Positions 1 through 13,200 of a stretch of 64,000 bases of DNA are shown one piece after another. Origin of the DNA: Corbicula japonica (taxonomy: Eukaryota; Mollusca; Bivalvia; Venerida; Cyrenidae); NCBI GenBank assembly GCA_038501625.1, contig JAZAYU010000171.1:620001-684000 (forward strand), written 5' to 3'. The notes beneath the pieces are model-generated. The model saw nothing but the letters and a program-made list of their open reading frames with translations, was not told where the DNA came from and searched no databases. The first letter of the stretch is position 1; every line of letters begins with the position of its first letter. Made by a program: the position numbers and the translations under genes.

Positions 1-1923
1 AAAGAACGTAAAAAAAGCAATTTCACACCAGGTAAAGGGCGAGATATGTGGCTTGATTTATATATTGAATTAGTTAAAAATGATGTTATCAACAACCTCA
101 GAAAAGTCGCAAATTTAAATATTTCTGACAGTGAACAAGAAGCTTTTAAATCTCTACTTTGTAATGATCAAATAGTTATTCGCCCAGCTGACAAGGGTTC
201 TGGCATAGTGGTACTAGACAAACATACATATATTGACAGTTTAGAGACTGAAATGAAAGAAAGCAACTCATATACAGAAACGAAAGATGACCTCACCATT
301 GCGTCTATGAAACAGGTTAAAAAGTTGGTAAATCAGATGTACAAAAATGACGCAATTTCGAAGGATATGAAGCAATACCTTATACCCCGATACCCCAAGG
401 CTGGAGCTCTTAAAGGAAATCCCAAGATTCATAAGAGTAATGCACCTATGAGAACAATCGTCAACGGAATGAATACACCAACAGAACGTATGGCAGAACT
501 AGCAGAATATGAACTTAATGAATTTGTGATAACTTCTCCTAGTTATATCAGAGACACAACTGATTTCATCAATAAACTTCAAGACATAGAATTGCCAATT
601 CTGGAAGGTGCAATACTGTTTTGTTTCGATGTGTGTAAATTATACCCATCTGTCCCAAAACGAGAAGGCATTGAGGCATGTAAAATAGGTCTTAAAACAA
701 GAACAAATCCTTTAGTGCGAACAGAAGATGTCATAAAGATGATCGAGATTGTGCTTGAAAACAACAATTTTAATTTTGGGGACAAACACTACTTGCAAAC
801 TAAGGGCGTTGCAATAGGATCTAGACTTGGCAAAAATTTTGCTTGTAGCTATATGCGGGTATGGGATGAGAGGTTGCTTGAGTTAAACCAAAAGCCCATG
901 TTCTACAAACGCTTCATTGATGATGGTTTCGGGGTATGGAAACATAGCCTGGATTCATTAAAGGCCTTTACTGAACATGCTAACAACATTCACGAAGACA
1001 TTAAGATTGAACTCAGATACAGCACAGAAAAAATAGAGTTTCTGGATACATGGGTGAAGCTCGAAAATGGTAGGATTTTCACAAGCCTATATCAGAAACC
1101 AAGTGACAAGCAACTTTACCTACATAAGAGCTCCTGCCATCCACCTAGCACCAAGTCAGGACTAGCATATGGGTTAGGCTTGAGACTCAGGAGGATTTGC
1201 GAAAAGGATGAAGATTACCGAAAGCACAGACAAGAACTGAAGCATCAATTACGGAAAAGAGGTTACAGTGGAAAGGCTGTGGAGAGACAACTGCTGAAGG
1301 TAGATGCACTGAAACGAAAAGACCTTCTACAGAAGCAGACGACGAAGAAAAGTACAGATAGAGTACCTTTAGTCCTTACCTTTTCCAGACACCTTCCTGA
1401 TGTACATGCCGTGCTGAGGAAACACATGAATGTGCTCCACAGGTCAGAGAGAATGACAGAAGTCTTCAAGTCCCCACCTATAGTTGCATACAGACGAGAC
1501 AAGAACCTCTGTGATGTGCTTGTTCATGGGAAGACAAACAAAGTCCTCAAACAAACGAAAAACACTTGTACTTGCGTGACGTGTGTATCTCTCCATACTG
1601 GTATGATATGGACCACAACGAAAGATAAGAGTTACAAGCCTGTCATGCATACAAAATGTACAGATCGGAATCTAGTATATGCCCTTTTGTGTTCCCGATG
1701 TGATGCAACGGTCTACGTTGGAGAGACGGAACGGTCCCTTAGAGAAAGATTTGAAGAACATCTCCGTGACGTACGACAGCAGACAGAAAAACCGATCATG
1801 AGGCACTTCCAAGGTCATGTGATGCAGGATGTGAAGGTAGTGGTGGTGGAGAAGATATTCCGAGACAGTCGCATTTACAGACAACTGGTTGAGGAACAAT
1901 GGATCAAGAAGTTAGGAAGTTAG
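1..1923 (+). CDS. Penelope-like element polyprotein, reverse transcriptase plus GIY-YIG endonuclease (5' partial)
   Basis: The frame is open from base 1, so the protein start lies left of the window; the first ATG inside is at 46 and the residues below are counted from it. A PADKGSG motif (residues 47-53) is typical of the region before the RT fingers in Penelope-like elements. RT motif A is FDVCKLYPSV with Asp195, the motif B region is GVAIGSRLGKNF, and motif C is FIDDG with Asp292-Asp293. The C-terminal part has a C-x-C-x2-C linker followed by a GIY-YIG nuclease: VYALL at about 544-548, VYVGET at 556-561, then R-x3-R and H. These enzymes copy the element RNA primed at a chromosomal nick. 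The frame has no stop through 1923, so this copy could be young. It lies on the opposite strand to the receptor gene and probably in its 3' intron or flank. Confidence 0.93.
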   Translation, partial: KERKKSNFTPGKGRDMWLDLYIELVKNDVINNLRKVANLNISDSEQEAFKSLLCNDQIVIRPADKGSGIVVLDKHTYIDSLETEMKESNSYTETKDDLTIASMKQVKKLVNQMYKNDAISKDMKQYLIPRYPKAGALKGNPKIHKSNAPMRTIVNGMNTPTERMAELAEYELNEFVITSPSYIRDTTDFINKLQDIELPILEGAILFCFDVCKLYPSVPKREGIEACKIGLKTRTNPLVRTEDVIKMIEIVLENNNFNFGDKHYLQTKGVAIGSRLGKNFACSYMRVWDERLLELNQKPMFYKRFIDDGFGVWKHSLDSLKAFTEHANNIHEDIKIELRYSTEKIEFLDTWVKLENGRIFTSLYQKPSDKQLYLHKSSCHPPSTKSGLAYGLGLRLRRICEKDEDYRKHRQELKHQLRKRGYSGKAVERQLLKVDALKRKDLLQKQTTKKSTDRVPLVLTFSRHLPDVHAVLRKHMNVLHRSERMTEVFKSPPIVAYRRDKNLCDVLVHGKTNKVLKQTKNTCTCVTCVSLHTGMIWTTTKDKSYKPVMHTKCTDRNLVYALLCSRCDATVYVGETERSLRERFEEHLRDVRQQTEKPIMRHFQGHVMQDVKVVVVEKIFRDSRIYRQLVEEQWIKKLGS

Positions 1924-1975
1924 GAACAAAAGTGCCCCAGGGATGTAACGTTAAATTAAATATTTAGTTTTTTTC
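1..1975 (+). mobile_element. Penelope-like retroelement, left part cut by window edge
   Basis: The element contains the RT/GIY-YIG ORF. After the stop at 1921-1923 only about 50 bases precede AT-rich sequence with no clear terminal repeat, so the 3' boundary is approximate. No hammerhead-like motif was seen directly downstream. Confidence 0.7.
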
Positions 1976-2048
1976 ATTAGTAAGAATAGTCATAACCTAT
2001 AAGGTATCCTTCACCTTTAGCTTTAAAGTTATTAGTACTCAATTTATT

Positions 2049-2495
2049 ATGAATGGATATAGGATGATAATGATGATGGTGGTGGTTATGATGATGATGA
2101 TGATGATGATGAGGTTTTATAATTACTAGTTATTGTTCTAATTATTAATTATCATTACAATGATGATGATGAGGATGCTGGTGACATTTATGACGATAGT
2201 GACTATGACAGTGATTATGATGTGAATGGTTATGAAGATGATGATGATGGTGGTGATGATGTTTGTTTGATCACTAAAGCATGTTTCCTTATTATTATTA
2301 TTATTTCTTTATTGTGATAATAGTGATGATGGGATGATGATGGTAGTAATTTTGATTGTTGTTATTGTTGTTTTTATTGTTATAAATATTATTATTTATA
2401 TGATAATGGTAATTATGGTAATAATGATGATGATTGTTATTATTATTATTATTGTTATTATTATTATTATTATTATTATCTTTCAATATTAATCC
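2049..2495. repeat. Microsatellites (GAT/ATG)n and (TTA)n
   Basis: Bases 2063-2260 are mostly imperfect GAT/TGA triplets, and 2287-2480 imperfect TTA/TTG triplets. A further TTA block lies at 2797-2846. The Asn-rich and His-rich reading frame on the minus strand here is an artefact of the triplets. Confidence 0.9.
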
Positions 2496-2799
2496 AGACT
2501 AATTTAAATTTATTTATTTTTTTTAATTTTTATTTCCGATGGCGCTCCATATCAAAGATGAAGATTCATATAGTACTGATCTTGGTAATAGAATGAAAAT
2601 CACCACCCCACACAGACAATGAGAATTATATACAAGAATACAGGAATCCCAGACCTAGGACCTAGGGATTCCAGTTAATCCCTAGGATTTCAACAGCCTT
2701 AACATAAACTTTCATCACTGACTTTAATTTATAAATTCATCCGATTGAACATTTAATGGTGCATCATAACTTAAGATTTAGGATGGACTTCCTTTTTTA

Positions 2800-2830
<31 letters not shown>

Positions 2831-3134
2831 TTGTTATTATTATTTTCAAATGTTGTAAATATGTGTGTGAGTGTGTTTATGCAAGGTTAATGTATATGTA
2901 TTGAGCTCTTTTTTCATAATAGTATGTAAGTATTGTTGATGATTTTTTCCGGGAAACGACGTCACGTCTCGAAGGAAGTGAGACATCCGGGAAATGACGC
3001 GACGTCGTCATGGGAAACATCATACAACAATACGCTTGCAACATGGATTTTACTTAAACACAATTATTTCTGTATTTTTCTTGATAAAGAACAAGTGTTC
3101 GAAAATTCGAAAGTAAAGAGTGTATTAGATCTAT
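2496..3134. other. No gene recognised
   Basis: Apart from the TTA block at 2797-2846 and CpG-bearing sequence at 2945-3012 (ACGTC repeated), nothing codes or repeats recognisably. No receptor exon with convincing splice sites was found. Confidence 0.5.
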
Positions 3135-3350
3135 TTATAAATTATATAACTGACTTCCCTTTTGGAAGATTTTACGTAATTGTGATATTACAATTATAAG
3201 TAAAATAAAATGAATCTGACGTTGTGCAGCAACCTGAAATATTGGTGTAGATAACACAGTAAGTCTATACTGTCTGTTAATCAATGTACCCTTAAAAATA
3301 TTAAAGAGACCATCTGAAAATATATACAAGTGCAAAGATCTACCAATTTC
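3135..3350 (-). CDS. Candidate exon 11 of the cytokine receptor (second half of a fibronectin III module)
   Basis: On the minus strand an open frame runs from about 3386 to a stop at 3135. If spliced after the AAG at 3353-3351 it continues the phase-0 donor of exon 10. It contains INRQYRLTVLSTPIFQ, which resembles the F-strand of the preceding module (CHQDYRFIIHARNDIG), and then a short hydrophobic run. The acceptor has a poor pyrimidine tract and ends in AAG, and no strong donor is visible, so both boundaries are uncertain. It may be a real exon, an alternative terminal exon or chance. Confidence 0.3.
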   Translation of the reverse strand, partial: EIGRSLHLYIFSDGLFNIFKGTLINRQYRLTVLSTPIFQVAAQRQIHFILLIIVISQLRKIFQKGSQLYNL

Positions 3351-3883
3351 CTTCACATCAGTACAAGAACTTTGAAAATCCAACAATTAATAACTTAAGT
3401 TGCTTATTTAACACTTGAGGGGTCAGCCACTTTTATTGGTGACCAATGACTTCAGCAAATCTTGTGCACAAATATAAATATTAAATAATTTTTTTTTAAA
3501 AATCTCAATTTAACATTATATTTTACATGTAATAACACTAAAGGTTCATTTGATTGAGAATTGTGTTTTCAATGACTTTTAGTATTTCATTTGAAATTCA
3601 GTTAGAAATATGTTTCATGAAAAAAAGTTTATACTGAAAAATTGTCAAGGATCACCTCAAAAGAGTCCCCAGCTACAATGAGATCAATAATGACATTATC
3701 TCAGCCACCAATGCAATTCTAAAATTCTTTTTACTTATGTGTTTGGTTTCACAATGTCTTGGCAATGAAAACTGACTCCAATATTCCAGACTTTATATAT
3801 CTCTTTAATGATCAACGAACCCCTGAAAAATATTTATTACTTAAAACTCAGAAAATGGAGACACTATTATACAGCTAGGGTTG

Positions 3884-4019
3884 AAGGTTATAAAACTGAG
3901 ATTGGAAACCAGTCTCAAATCTCAAGCATCTGATTGGCTGAAATGGCGACTGGTCGCCATTTCAGCCAATCAGATGCTTGAGATTTGAGACTGGTTTCCA
4001 TGCTCAGTTTTATAACCTT
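3884..4019. mobile_element. Foldback element, copy 1 (136-bp near-perfect palindrome)
   Basis: The two 67-base arms are inverted copies around a TG centre (3951-3952), starting AAGGTTATAAAACTGAG and ending in its complement. Related copies are at 27517-27652 (full), 41236-41373 (diverged) and 6722-6762 (one arm). It lies just downstream of exon 10. Confidence 0.9.
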
Positions 4020-4096
4020 GGGCATAGATGGTTTAAATTTTTAAGACAACTTAATGTCTATTTCAAACAGATGTAGTGAATAACAGAAGTTCTTAC

Positions 4097-4236
4097 CACA
4101 CAAAAGCCACCGCTTTTACGACACCAAACAAGAGTGAAGTAACTGGGGTTCAGAGTCTGTGGATACTGCCATTTAACAGTCACCTGACTTGTTATATTAG
4201 GATCCCTCTCAACTCTAAAGGTAGGCGGCTCCAAAC
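4097..4236 (-). CDS. Receptor exon 10, first half of a fibronectin III module
   Basis: The acceptor is TTTCAG before 4236 and the donor GTAAGA at 4096-4091; it enters at phase 1 and leaves at phase 0. It encodes LEPPTFRVERD through VTVKWQYP and FTLVWCRKSGG, the A-to-C strands of a fibronectin III fold with its core Trp. The strongest uncertainty is what follows it. Confidence 0.85.
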
Positions 4237-7200
4237 CTGAAATATTTGTTAAAATTAAACTTGCATCAACCTTGTAGACCCAGATCCGACTAATGTTTGA
4301 GTCTACACGGCTCCCTTTTTGGTTGATTAATGTTTGCCTCAAAAAAACATTAATTACGAGGGGTGATTGGGAATTTCGTAGACTTATAGTATAGAGTAAT
4401 TATTATTTGTCGCATTACAATGAAACTTTAAAAAATATTGATTAACATCTTCTTACAAACATTCATTTGCAAAACATAACAATATTATATTATTCGCTGA
4501 ATAATCTGGGTCCATGGCAACGCGCATCGCAAACCTGGAGCACGTCAAAACTTAGACAGTTTTCTACATTTTTATAATTGATTAGCATCTTGTTTGAAGG
4601 CAATTTCTTTAACGTATAACTCTGCAAAAAAGTCTGCTGCCTTTTGGCGTTTATGACCTCATATCTGTAAATTTTGATGTTTATCGGTGTTTCCGTTTGA
4701 AGATTATAAGCATTTGTTCATAGCGTTGTGATTTACCAAAATTTCAAAATCATGATGTCAACGGGCGACGTCGAGTTTAGGGCAGCCATTAAATTTTGTG
4801 TCGGATTAGAGAAGACACCAAGTGAAACGTTTAAAATGCTACAGAGTTCCGGTACTACCCAGAAACTACTTGGTTTTGAAATTCTCCAGCATCCACCCTA
4901 CAGTCCAGATCTAGCCCCGTTGGACTTCAGAATTTTCCCAGAGATCACAGCTACTCTACGAGGTCTGCACTTTAAGAACCCGAACGAGCTTCGTATGTAC
5001 ACACAAACTGTTGTTTCGTCATACAAAAGTGACTGGTTCAGTGGTACATACACTAAATGGTTACAGAGACATAGGAAATGCATTCAGATCCGTGGTGTTT
5101 ACGTTGAAAAAGTGTGAACAAATCTCTGACGTTATCATGACGTAATTTGTATAACGCTGGCGTGCTCCGGGTTCACCTTACTGTGGTTGTGTTATTAGCT
5201 GTAAATTTTTTATTATTTAATATATTTTCATAGTATGTATACAACATGTGCAAAATAGAACAACCTTCATACATTGATATGATATCAAGGTACATAGAGA
5301 ATATTTGTTATTTTATAGCGTCAGTCTAAGAACTTCCCGATCACCCCTCGTATTACAATTCACAGGTTTGCCAAGAGTAAAATGTAAACTTTGACCAGAA
5401 TAGCCTTTTTTGCATGGTAAAATAGCCAATTTTTAATTTATTGACAGAAAAAGGTTTTCCATGAGCAAGACATCAGTGTACATGTGTATGCATACATTTG
5501 ACTATGAGCTTCATAATCATCTAAAAGAGCTTTACCTAATTTGGTGCCAATAATTGTAAGCTCTGAGCCAAGTTTGGAAGATCCAATATCATTTCGAGCA
5601 TGTATGATGAACCGGTAGTCCTGGTGGCAACTCAACCCCTCCTGGCAATTATACGTCGAATCTTCAGACAGACTTTGATGTTTAGAGGGACCTGATCCAC
5701 CAATGGGTCTTATAGACACATTCAGTCCTTTCATGTTACCATTTTCATCCACTTCACTAATAGACTAAACAAAAAAAAAGTACATAGATAACAATAATTG
5801 CAGTGTCAAATATTATTTTACACTTTACTCCATAGATATGGCTTTATTGGCATGTGCAAACAGTGTAGACCCAGATCAGCTGGTTTAAGATTATTTCTGA
5901 GGTTTAAGATTATTTCTGACCAAGAAATGAACAGTGCAGATCTGTGACATCTGATGTGGATCTACACTGGTGATACGCAATAAAACCTTTACATTATAGA
6001 GTTAAGGAAAAACGCTAAGAAAACAAATGCCATTTGTTGTTTTTTTAAATTTGGCATCACTTTTCTCCATAGATACATCTTTATGTCATGAGAGAACAGT
6101 GTCACGGATGACACTGGGAAACATTCAATTTGGGCACCAAAGTCTGATTAGGACTTTGAAATTTCAGAATCCTATCTATGATTATTTATGCTCAGTTTGG
6201 ATGAGCATTATTGTAAATATCCAAAAAGAGATCTTTCAGGCGGGATCTTCCTATCTTCTGAGCCAAGGAAATGTGATTGATAATTTTACTTAATCTATTA
6301 ATCAACATTTGCTTGGTTGTCCTGCTGGCTCAATTAGTAGTGTAATCAGATTGACATGGCTAGGCGCAGTTGCTATACAGGTTCAATTCCCAGTACTGGC
6401 AATATCAATTTGATAGTGTTATCAGTTAATAAGTTGTTACCAATGTCATGTAATTATGATTACATTTAATCAGGGTTTCTGCAAAATGTTTTTAGGAGTT
6501 GTCCTAGCTGACCTCAGGTTCTCATTTTTGTTAATTGTTTGTGGTGTCTGTTTTGAAATTGGTCATTTTATAATCCATGCTCTCTCTTCCTCTCTTCTTC
6601 TTGGCTGTGTGGGGAGGCTGTGTCTTCTGAATGTGGCAATTCCTGATATGTGTATTTTGTTTTTTAGTCATTAGCATAATCAGATTTACACAGCTTGGCA
6701 CTGTGGTTGTGGTTCAGTGACAAGGTTATAAAACTGAGCATGGAAACCAGTCTCAAATACCAAGAATCGGCAAAACATGTACCACTTTACCAGAAATATG
6801 TCTAATCCGGGGCAGTGTAATACTAGTTAGAAAGTTACAATCATGATAATCTTCATTTACCTTCCAGAAAACACATACACTCCTGGTTTTCTTCTCTTGA
6901 CAATCCTTTGGTTCCCATGCATAACCCCCAATTTCTGGACTAGCGCCCGGGACTAAAAAAGTTAAACAAAACACTGCACCATCTTCCAGCAATTATAAAA
7001 AATAGAGAACTCATTAATTATTTTATGGAATAATAGGAATAACCTACCAATTACACAACTTCTAGGAATCAAAAATCCAAACAAGAAAAATTACCTAAAA
7101 CCTTACTTACAATATAACTTTCAACACTTACCAGTCCATTGATTTAATTCAGTTATATTACTTTAAAGCAGCACAAACCATTTTTTAGAAAATCAAATGC

Positions 7201-10200
7201 AGCTTTCATCTTGAGGAGAGCACATGTGAAAGCCTTTAGAATATTAAACAAAAAACCTGTTGCCCTATCTTAAAGTGACATTCCATAAATTATGAAAAAT
7301 ATTGTTGATAAAAAGTACATTTTTGCAAAAATTGTTAATATTACAGGCAAAACACACACAAAGGTCCAAGAATTGAACTCATTTGCTTATTTTACACAGA
7401 AATAGTAATAAGGTAGGAAAATTGATCCCTCACTGTGAGAGATGCAAATAAGGCTGATTTATTATGTGTAAGCATGTGCAGCCTATCATATTCACAATGA
7501 AATAATCGACCAATCAGACAGATTACGAGCAAATATACCGTCAAGGAAGAATGAGCAAGACAAAAATATGATACATTTTGAATGCAGACAGATACCTCTC
7601 ACCTCGTTATGCTTTATCGCTTCGCAAACCCTCATGGAAAATAATCACATGACAAACTGAATATTAATGAATGTCTTTTCACTCAGAAGTAATGTCAACC
7701 AAAAAAAATTTGGACGAACATAATTACAACATTACTTGGAGCTTTTGTATTTAACATTTGATGGTGCGCAGATATTATCTTTCTTTTGAAATTTAAAAAA
7801 ATATTACGGAGTGTCACTTTAATCTGAGTCGTATATAATAATGACTTCTGTTTGATGTATTGTAAATTTGCACTTACCATCTGGGAAAGTCTTGCTCGCA
7901 ACTGTTTTTATGTCGCTCCAATAACCTTTAGAAATAGGTTTCACCTTCACAGAAAATATGTACTCAGTATCTTCTTGTAAATTACAGAATGTGATGTTCT
8001 GAGACTGTTCCTCTGTAGTTGAGTTAGTAGTATATTCTTCCTCATGCTGTAAGGATCAAATAAATACATACTCTAAGTAATATTTAAACATTTACGTGTA
8101 CTTCATATATTAAATAGTAACCTGTTTTTGGTTTCATCTTACTCGACGCTCAACATAACCTCCAATACCCTTTCAAGAAACCAATTAATTGTTTTACTAT
8201 ACCGCAAAACCCTTTAGAGGCAAAAGATAATTGAAAAACATTGGTTTTCATTTATTTTGCACATTTAGTTCAGAACGTCTAACTTCCCCACTGAGAGCCA
8301 CATATGACATCATGGATTTTTACTCTGTTACGTCATTACTACAGATCTTTTCTTTACAATCATCTACACATCCTGTTGATGATCTGTTCAAGTTTGAAAG
8401 ATATCCCGCCTGATAGTTAATGAGGGGTTGATGACACAAGATTTGGAGGACATATGTATGTAGGGAGGAGTGCAACTCTATTTGCCTGCCATTTCGTGGG
8501 GGTATAAAAACCAATAGCTTGTTATTGGTTTGTTTTTAAAAAGCAACAATTTTTTTAGTAAAATACCACTGACAAGACATTCTGCCCTTTTAATTATCAA
8601 AACATTACATAATTAAGCACAATTTACTGGAAAATCATTCCAACTACAATATTAAACCTTTACTTCAAATATACATATTTTACTGCATGTCCGACCAGTG
8701 TAAATCTAGATCTGCTGTCTGATCACTGGACTGTTTTGTCAGAAATAACCTAACTAGAATATGTCCCTGGACACTGATGCCTCCCCCCTCTTATGGATGT
8801 ACGGACGGACAGACAAGTACTACTCTATATATATATAAAGAGAAAGGTGCAAATCCTGATCAAACATCACAGATGTGTTGGCTGATCTTGATCTACAAAG
8901 TTTGCCCAAACCATAATGGTTGAAGGAAAAAAGGGGTTAAATCTTACCAGATCTCCCCACTTGCTTGTTGCTATGACATTATGAATCTTGAGATACGCTC
9001 TTCTTGTTGTATTCCATGTCACATTGATACAGGTACTGTTGACAGGTGCACTACTTAGGGCCACTACTGGACCAGGCTTCACTGCAAGCATCAAGAAAAT
9101 ACTAGAATTTCTTAGGGCAGGATGCTGAGCAAGGAAATTAGCATTAAAGCCAATTTTAGTTCAAATTCCCATGTATGCTTATGTAAATGAGGGGACAAAA
9201 AGTTTTATAATTCTGACTGTTGACATTGATTTCAGAGCCCAAGGTCATGAAAAACACACTGGATAAATATATATGCTTCATCTTTTTGTATCACTTCACA
9301 TATGTCAGAGGTAATGAGTCAACAAATATTTGGGAAAGTTATAGTGACCTTGACCCTGAAGTTAGGGTCCAAGGTCATGTACATGACACATCCTATTACA
9401 TCATGAACACAGCTGTCAATTTGGGAAAAATTCATATTTTATAACTTGAGTAGATGAGCAGACAAAAAATTGACAAACATTTTAAAAAGTGATCTTGATG
9501 TCATGCACATGAACACAACATTCCACTTGATAAACAAATCACACTTTTGATTTGTTTTAAAATCTCTTGAGGTATTTCTGAGCTATTGAGTGGAAAGAAG
9601 AATGAAAAATGTTGAAATAGTGACCTTAACCTTGAACTAGGGTCATGGTCATGCACATCACCTCCACTAGATTATGTGATTATGTGATTTATCTGTAAAT
9701 TTATTTGAAAATTCCTCCACCAATGCCTAAGTTATTGAGCAGAAAAGAATTCTGGATATTTTAAAGAAGTGACCTTGGCTTCAGGGCCACAGTAATGTAC
9801 ATAACACACTTTCCATCTGACAAACTTATCAGTCAAATTTCTTATTTCACTTCCATTCTAAATTTTATATGCATAATTTTTATTATTCAGAACAATGCAC
9901 TCATGAAACTTAAAAAAAATAAGAATACATTTAAATTCAAGACAGAATTTCACTGTTTTTAAAAACAGCATTTTCTGGAGATAGAAACTTACCATGATCA
10001 CGAGTGTCTATTGTGATGTTGGATGTTACACTCATGTTACAATATTGTGTCAAGGTTAGTCTGATATCAATGACTTTAAGTGAGAAGTCTCCAGCTCTTG
10101 TGCTATTCCAGTAACAGTATCCACTGTCAATGTATAAACTTGGGCAAGGGTTCCAGCTACCAGATAATGTGGGAATTCTCCTGCAAACACATTTAATTAC

Positions 10201-13200
10201 AGAAGTGTGAAGTGTTATCTTGTCTATGCCAGATTTTCCATAAATGTGATACTCTGAAAATTACTATACAATTTACAATTTACAATTACATGTAACTACC
10301 ATAAAACCAGTAAATTAATCATATTTATTTTTAAGAACCATGACCGTTAAAGAAAAAGCAGATAAATGGGATGGGATGGCTGGTTGGTTGGATGTAAGGT
10401 TTAATGGCTGTCTGGCTGTCTTAATGGATAAAAGGTTTGATGGCTGGCTGGAAGGCTGGCTTAATGGAAGAATGTTTTAATGGCTAGCTGGCTGGCTTAA
10501 TGGGTGAAAGGTTTGATGGTTGGATGGCTTAATGGACGAAAGGTTTGATGGCTGGGTGGCTTAATGGATGAAAGGTATGATGGCTGGCTGACTTAATGGA
10601 TGGAAGGTTTGAAGGCTGGCTGGCTAAATGAAAGAAGGTTTGAAGGCTGGCTGGCTGGCTGGCTAAATGGATGAAAGGTTTGATGCTGGCTGGCTGGCTG
10701 GCTTAATGGAAGAAGGTTTGATGGCTGGGTGGCTTAATGGATGAAAGGTTTGATGCCTGGCTGGGTGGCTTAATGGATGAAAGGTTTGATGGCTGGCTGG
10801 CTTAATGGATGAAAGGTTTTATGGCTGGCTGGCTTAATGGATGAAAGGTTTGATGGCTGGCTGGCTGGCCTAATGGAATCATTTAAGGTTGGATGGCTGG
10901 CTGGCTTGTTTAATAGATAAAAGGTTTGATGGCTGGCTGGCTGGCCTAATGGAATCATTTAAGGTTGGATGGCTGGCTGGCTTGTTTAATAGATAAAAGG
11001 TTTGATGGCTAGCTGGCTTCATGGATGAAGGTTTGATGGCTGGCTGGCTAAATGGATGAAGGTTTGAAGACTGGCTGGCTAAATGGATGAAGGTTTGAAG
11101 GCTGGCTGGTTGTAATGCAGTGGCGCCGGCACCAAAAATCACCCTTTAAAAACTGGTGAGTACCTTGACCCGGCCAGGTTTGAACATAGGTTTTGCACAA
11201 CCTCTTGAAGGCATTAACATTTTACCAAAGTTTCAAGAGAATTTTAAAAGTGATGCAGTGGACATGAAATTCAGGTGCACTCATGAATGAACAGAAAGAC
11301 GGACAAACAAGACCATTCCTGTATCATTCTATAGCATTTGTGCAGTTGCATATTATGGGTTTATGGGTTTGCTATTCATTTGAAGGACTGGACAATCTTA
11401 CTGTGTAGAGATAGAGCAGAAAGCAAGGAGTGATCATTACAACCAATTAAGCTGAATGATACTTTAGTTGCTCTTTAATACCAACAAGGTAAATCTGTGA
11501 GCTAACTAACAATATGCCCCGCTGTGAGAAATATAACTCAAAATGTAATTTGCATTTGTCATATGTATGAAGGAAGTCAAATTTGTCTGAGTATTGACCT
11601 ATATATTAATTATAAATAAATAAATATATAAAATATATAAAATATCAGGCTAATGATTGTTATAGTTTCTTAGAACACTGCAACATTGAGCAAATATGTC
11701 AACTATCTGTTAAAATCTAAGTATTCGGTTAACAGGAAGTAGATGAGCAAGGAGCATGAAATTGCTTTACACCATATGGAACTATAGGATAAAGCAATAT
11801 GCAAAATATCAGGCTGCTGCATGTTAAAGTTGCTTAGAAAACTCTTGACGGAAAAAAATAAAGATGCCCTTTGGTTTATGTAATGCCTGTATCATGTGTA
11901 TATAGTAAACTAGACTGTGTCCTCAGGACACTGATGCCCCCACTGCTGCAACAACATTTGTTGCAAAATTTTGTACCAGGTATTAACAACATGTGTTGGT
12001 TATGGTTAGTAAATTTGGAGTAAGTGCCACAAAATTTAATAACTAACATAAACAAAGGGCCATAACTCTGGTGAAAATTGTTGCAAGACAATGTCCTTTA
12101 TAACAATCTTCGCATCATGTCTAATCATCTGTGCAAGTTTGAAAGAAATCAGCTAAATAGACTAGATGGGTGTTCAGTTGAACACTTGTGTCGCCCTCTG
12201 GTGCTGTCGGAATAAAAATGCAAGTACAAAAAGGGGCATAACTCCATCAAATGTGACCTTGACCTTAAGAATATAGTATCGTCACAAGTGTATTGTCATA
12301 GGGTATATAATTTGAAAGTTTGATGAAGAAATATTAATAAATGGCAAAGTTATAGCAAACTTTAAGTTTTCATATAAAGGGGAATAACTCCATCAAGTGT
12401 GACCTTGACCTACAGAGTGTGGTATTATCAGGAGCGTGTTGTGAACAGGAATATAATTTGAAAGTTTGATGAAGAAATATTAAGAAATGGCAAAGTTATA
12501 GCCAATGTTAAGTTTTCGTAAAAAGGGAAACAACTCCATCAAATGTGACCTTGACCTAAAGAATGTGGTATCATCACGAGCGTGTTGTCATAAGGAATAT
12601 AATTAGAAAGTTTGATGTAAAAATATCAAGAAATGACAAAGTTTTAGCCAATGTTAAGTTTTCGTGTAATAATCCAAGTACAAAAAGGGGCATAACTCCA
12701 TCAAATATGACCTTGACCTTGAGAATTTGGCATCATCTCGAGCGTGTTGTCATAAGCAATATAATTTGCAAGTTTGATAAAGAAATATTAAGAAATGACA
12801 AAATTATAGTCAACGTTACGTTTTCGCGTAAAAATCCAAGTAAAAAAAGGGGCATAACTCTGTCAAATGTGACCTTGACCTTGAGAATTTGGCATCATCT
12901 CGAGCGTGTTGTGATAAGCATTATAATTTGCAAGTGTGATAAAGAAATATTAAGAAATGGCAAAGTTACAGCCAACATTAAGTTTTCGTGACAGACCGAC
13001 GGACTGACGGACAAAGCGGTCCCTATGTATCGCCATTTCTTCTTAAGGGCGACACAAAATTGTGGAGTTGATGACACAAAATTTTGTAAGTGAAATAAAC
13101 AAAGGGCCATAACTGTGGTAAAAATGGCAGCAGGAAAAAATCTTTTCTTTATGATCATCTACCCATCCAGCTTGATCATGTGTGCAAGTTAGAAAGAAAT

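Noticed and set aside
2301..2486. Poly-Asn/His frame
   Set aside because: Translation of TTA/TGA microsatellite.
6318..6402. Functional tRNA gene
   Set aside because: A and B boxes only; no acceptor stem or plausible anticodon arm.
10770..11142. Pro/Ser-rich minus-strand frames
   Set aside because: Translation of the GGCTGGCT minisatellite.
12563..12991. 142-codon frame
   Set aside because: Runs through tandem units of element C; no domain.
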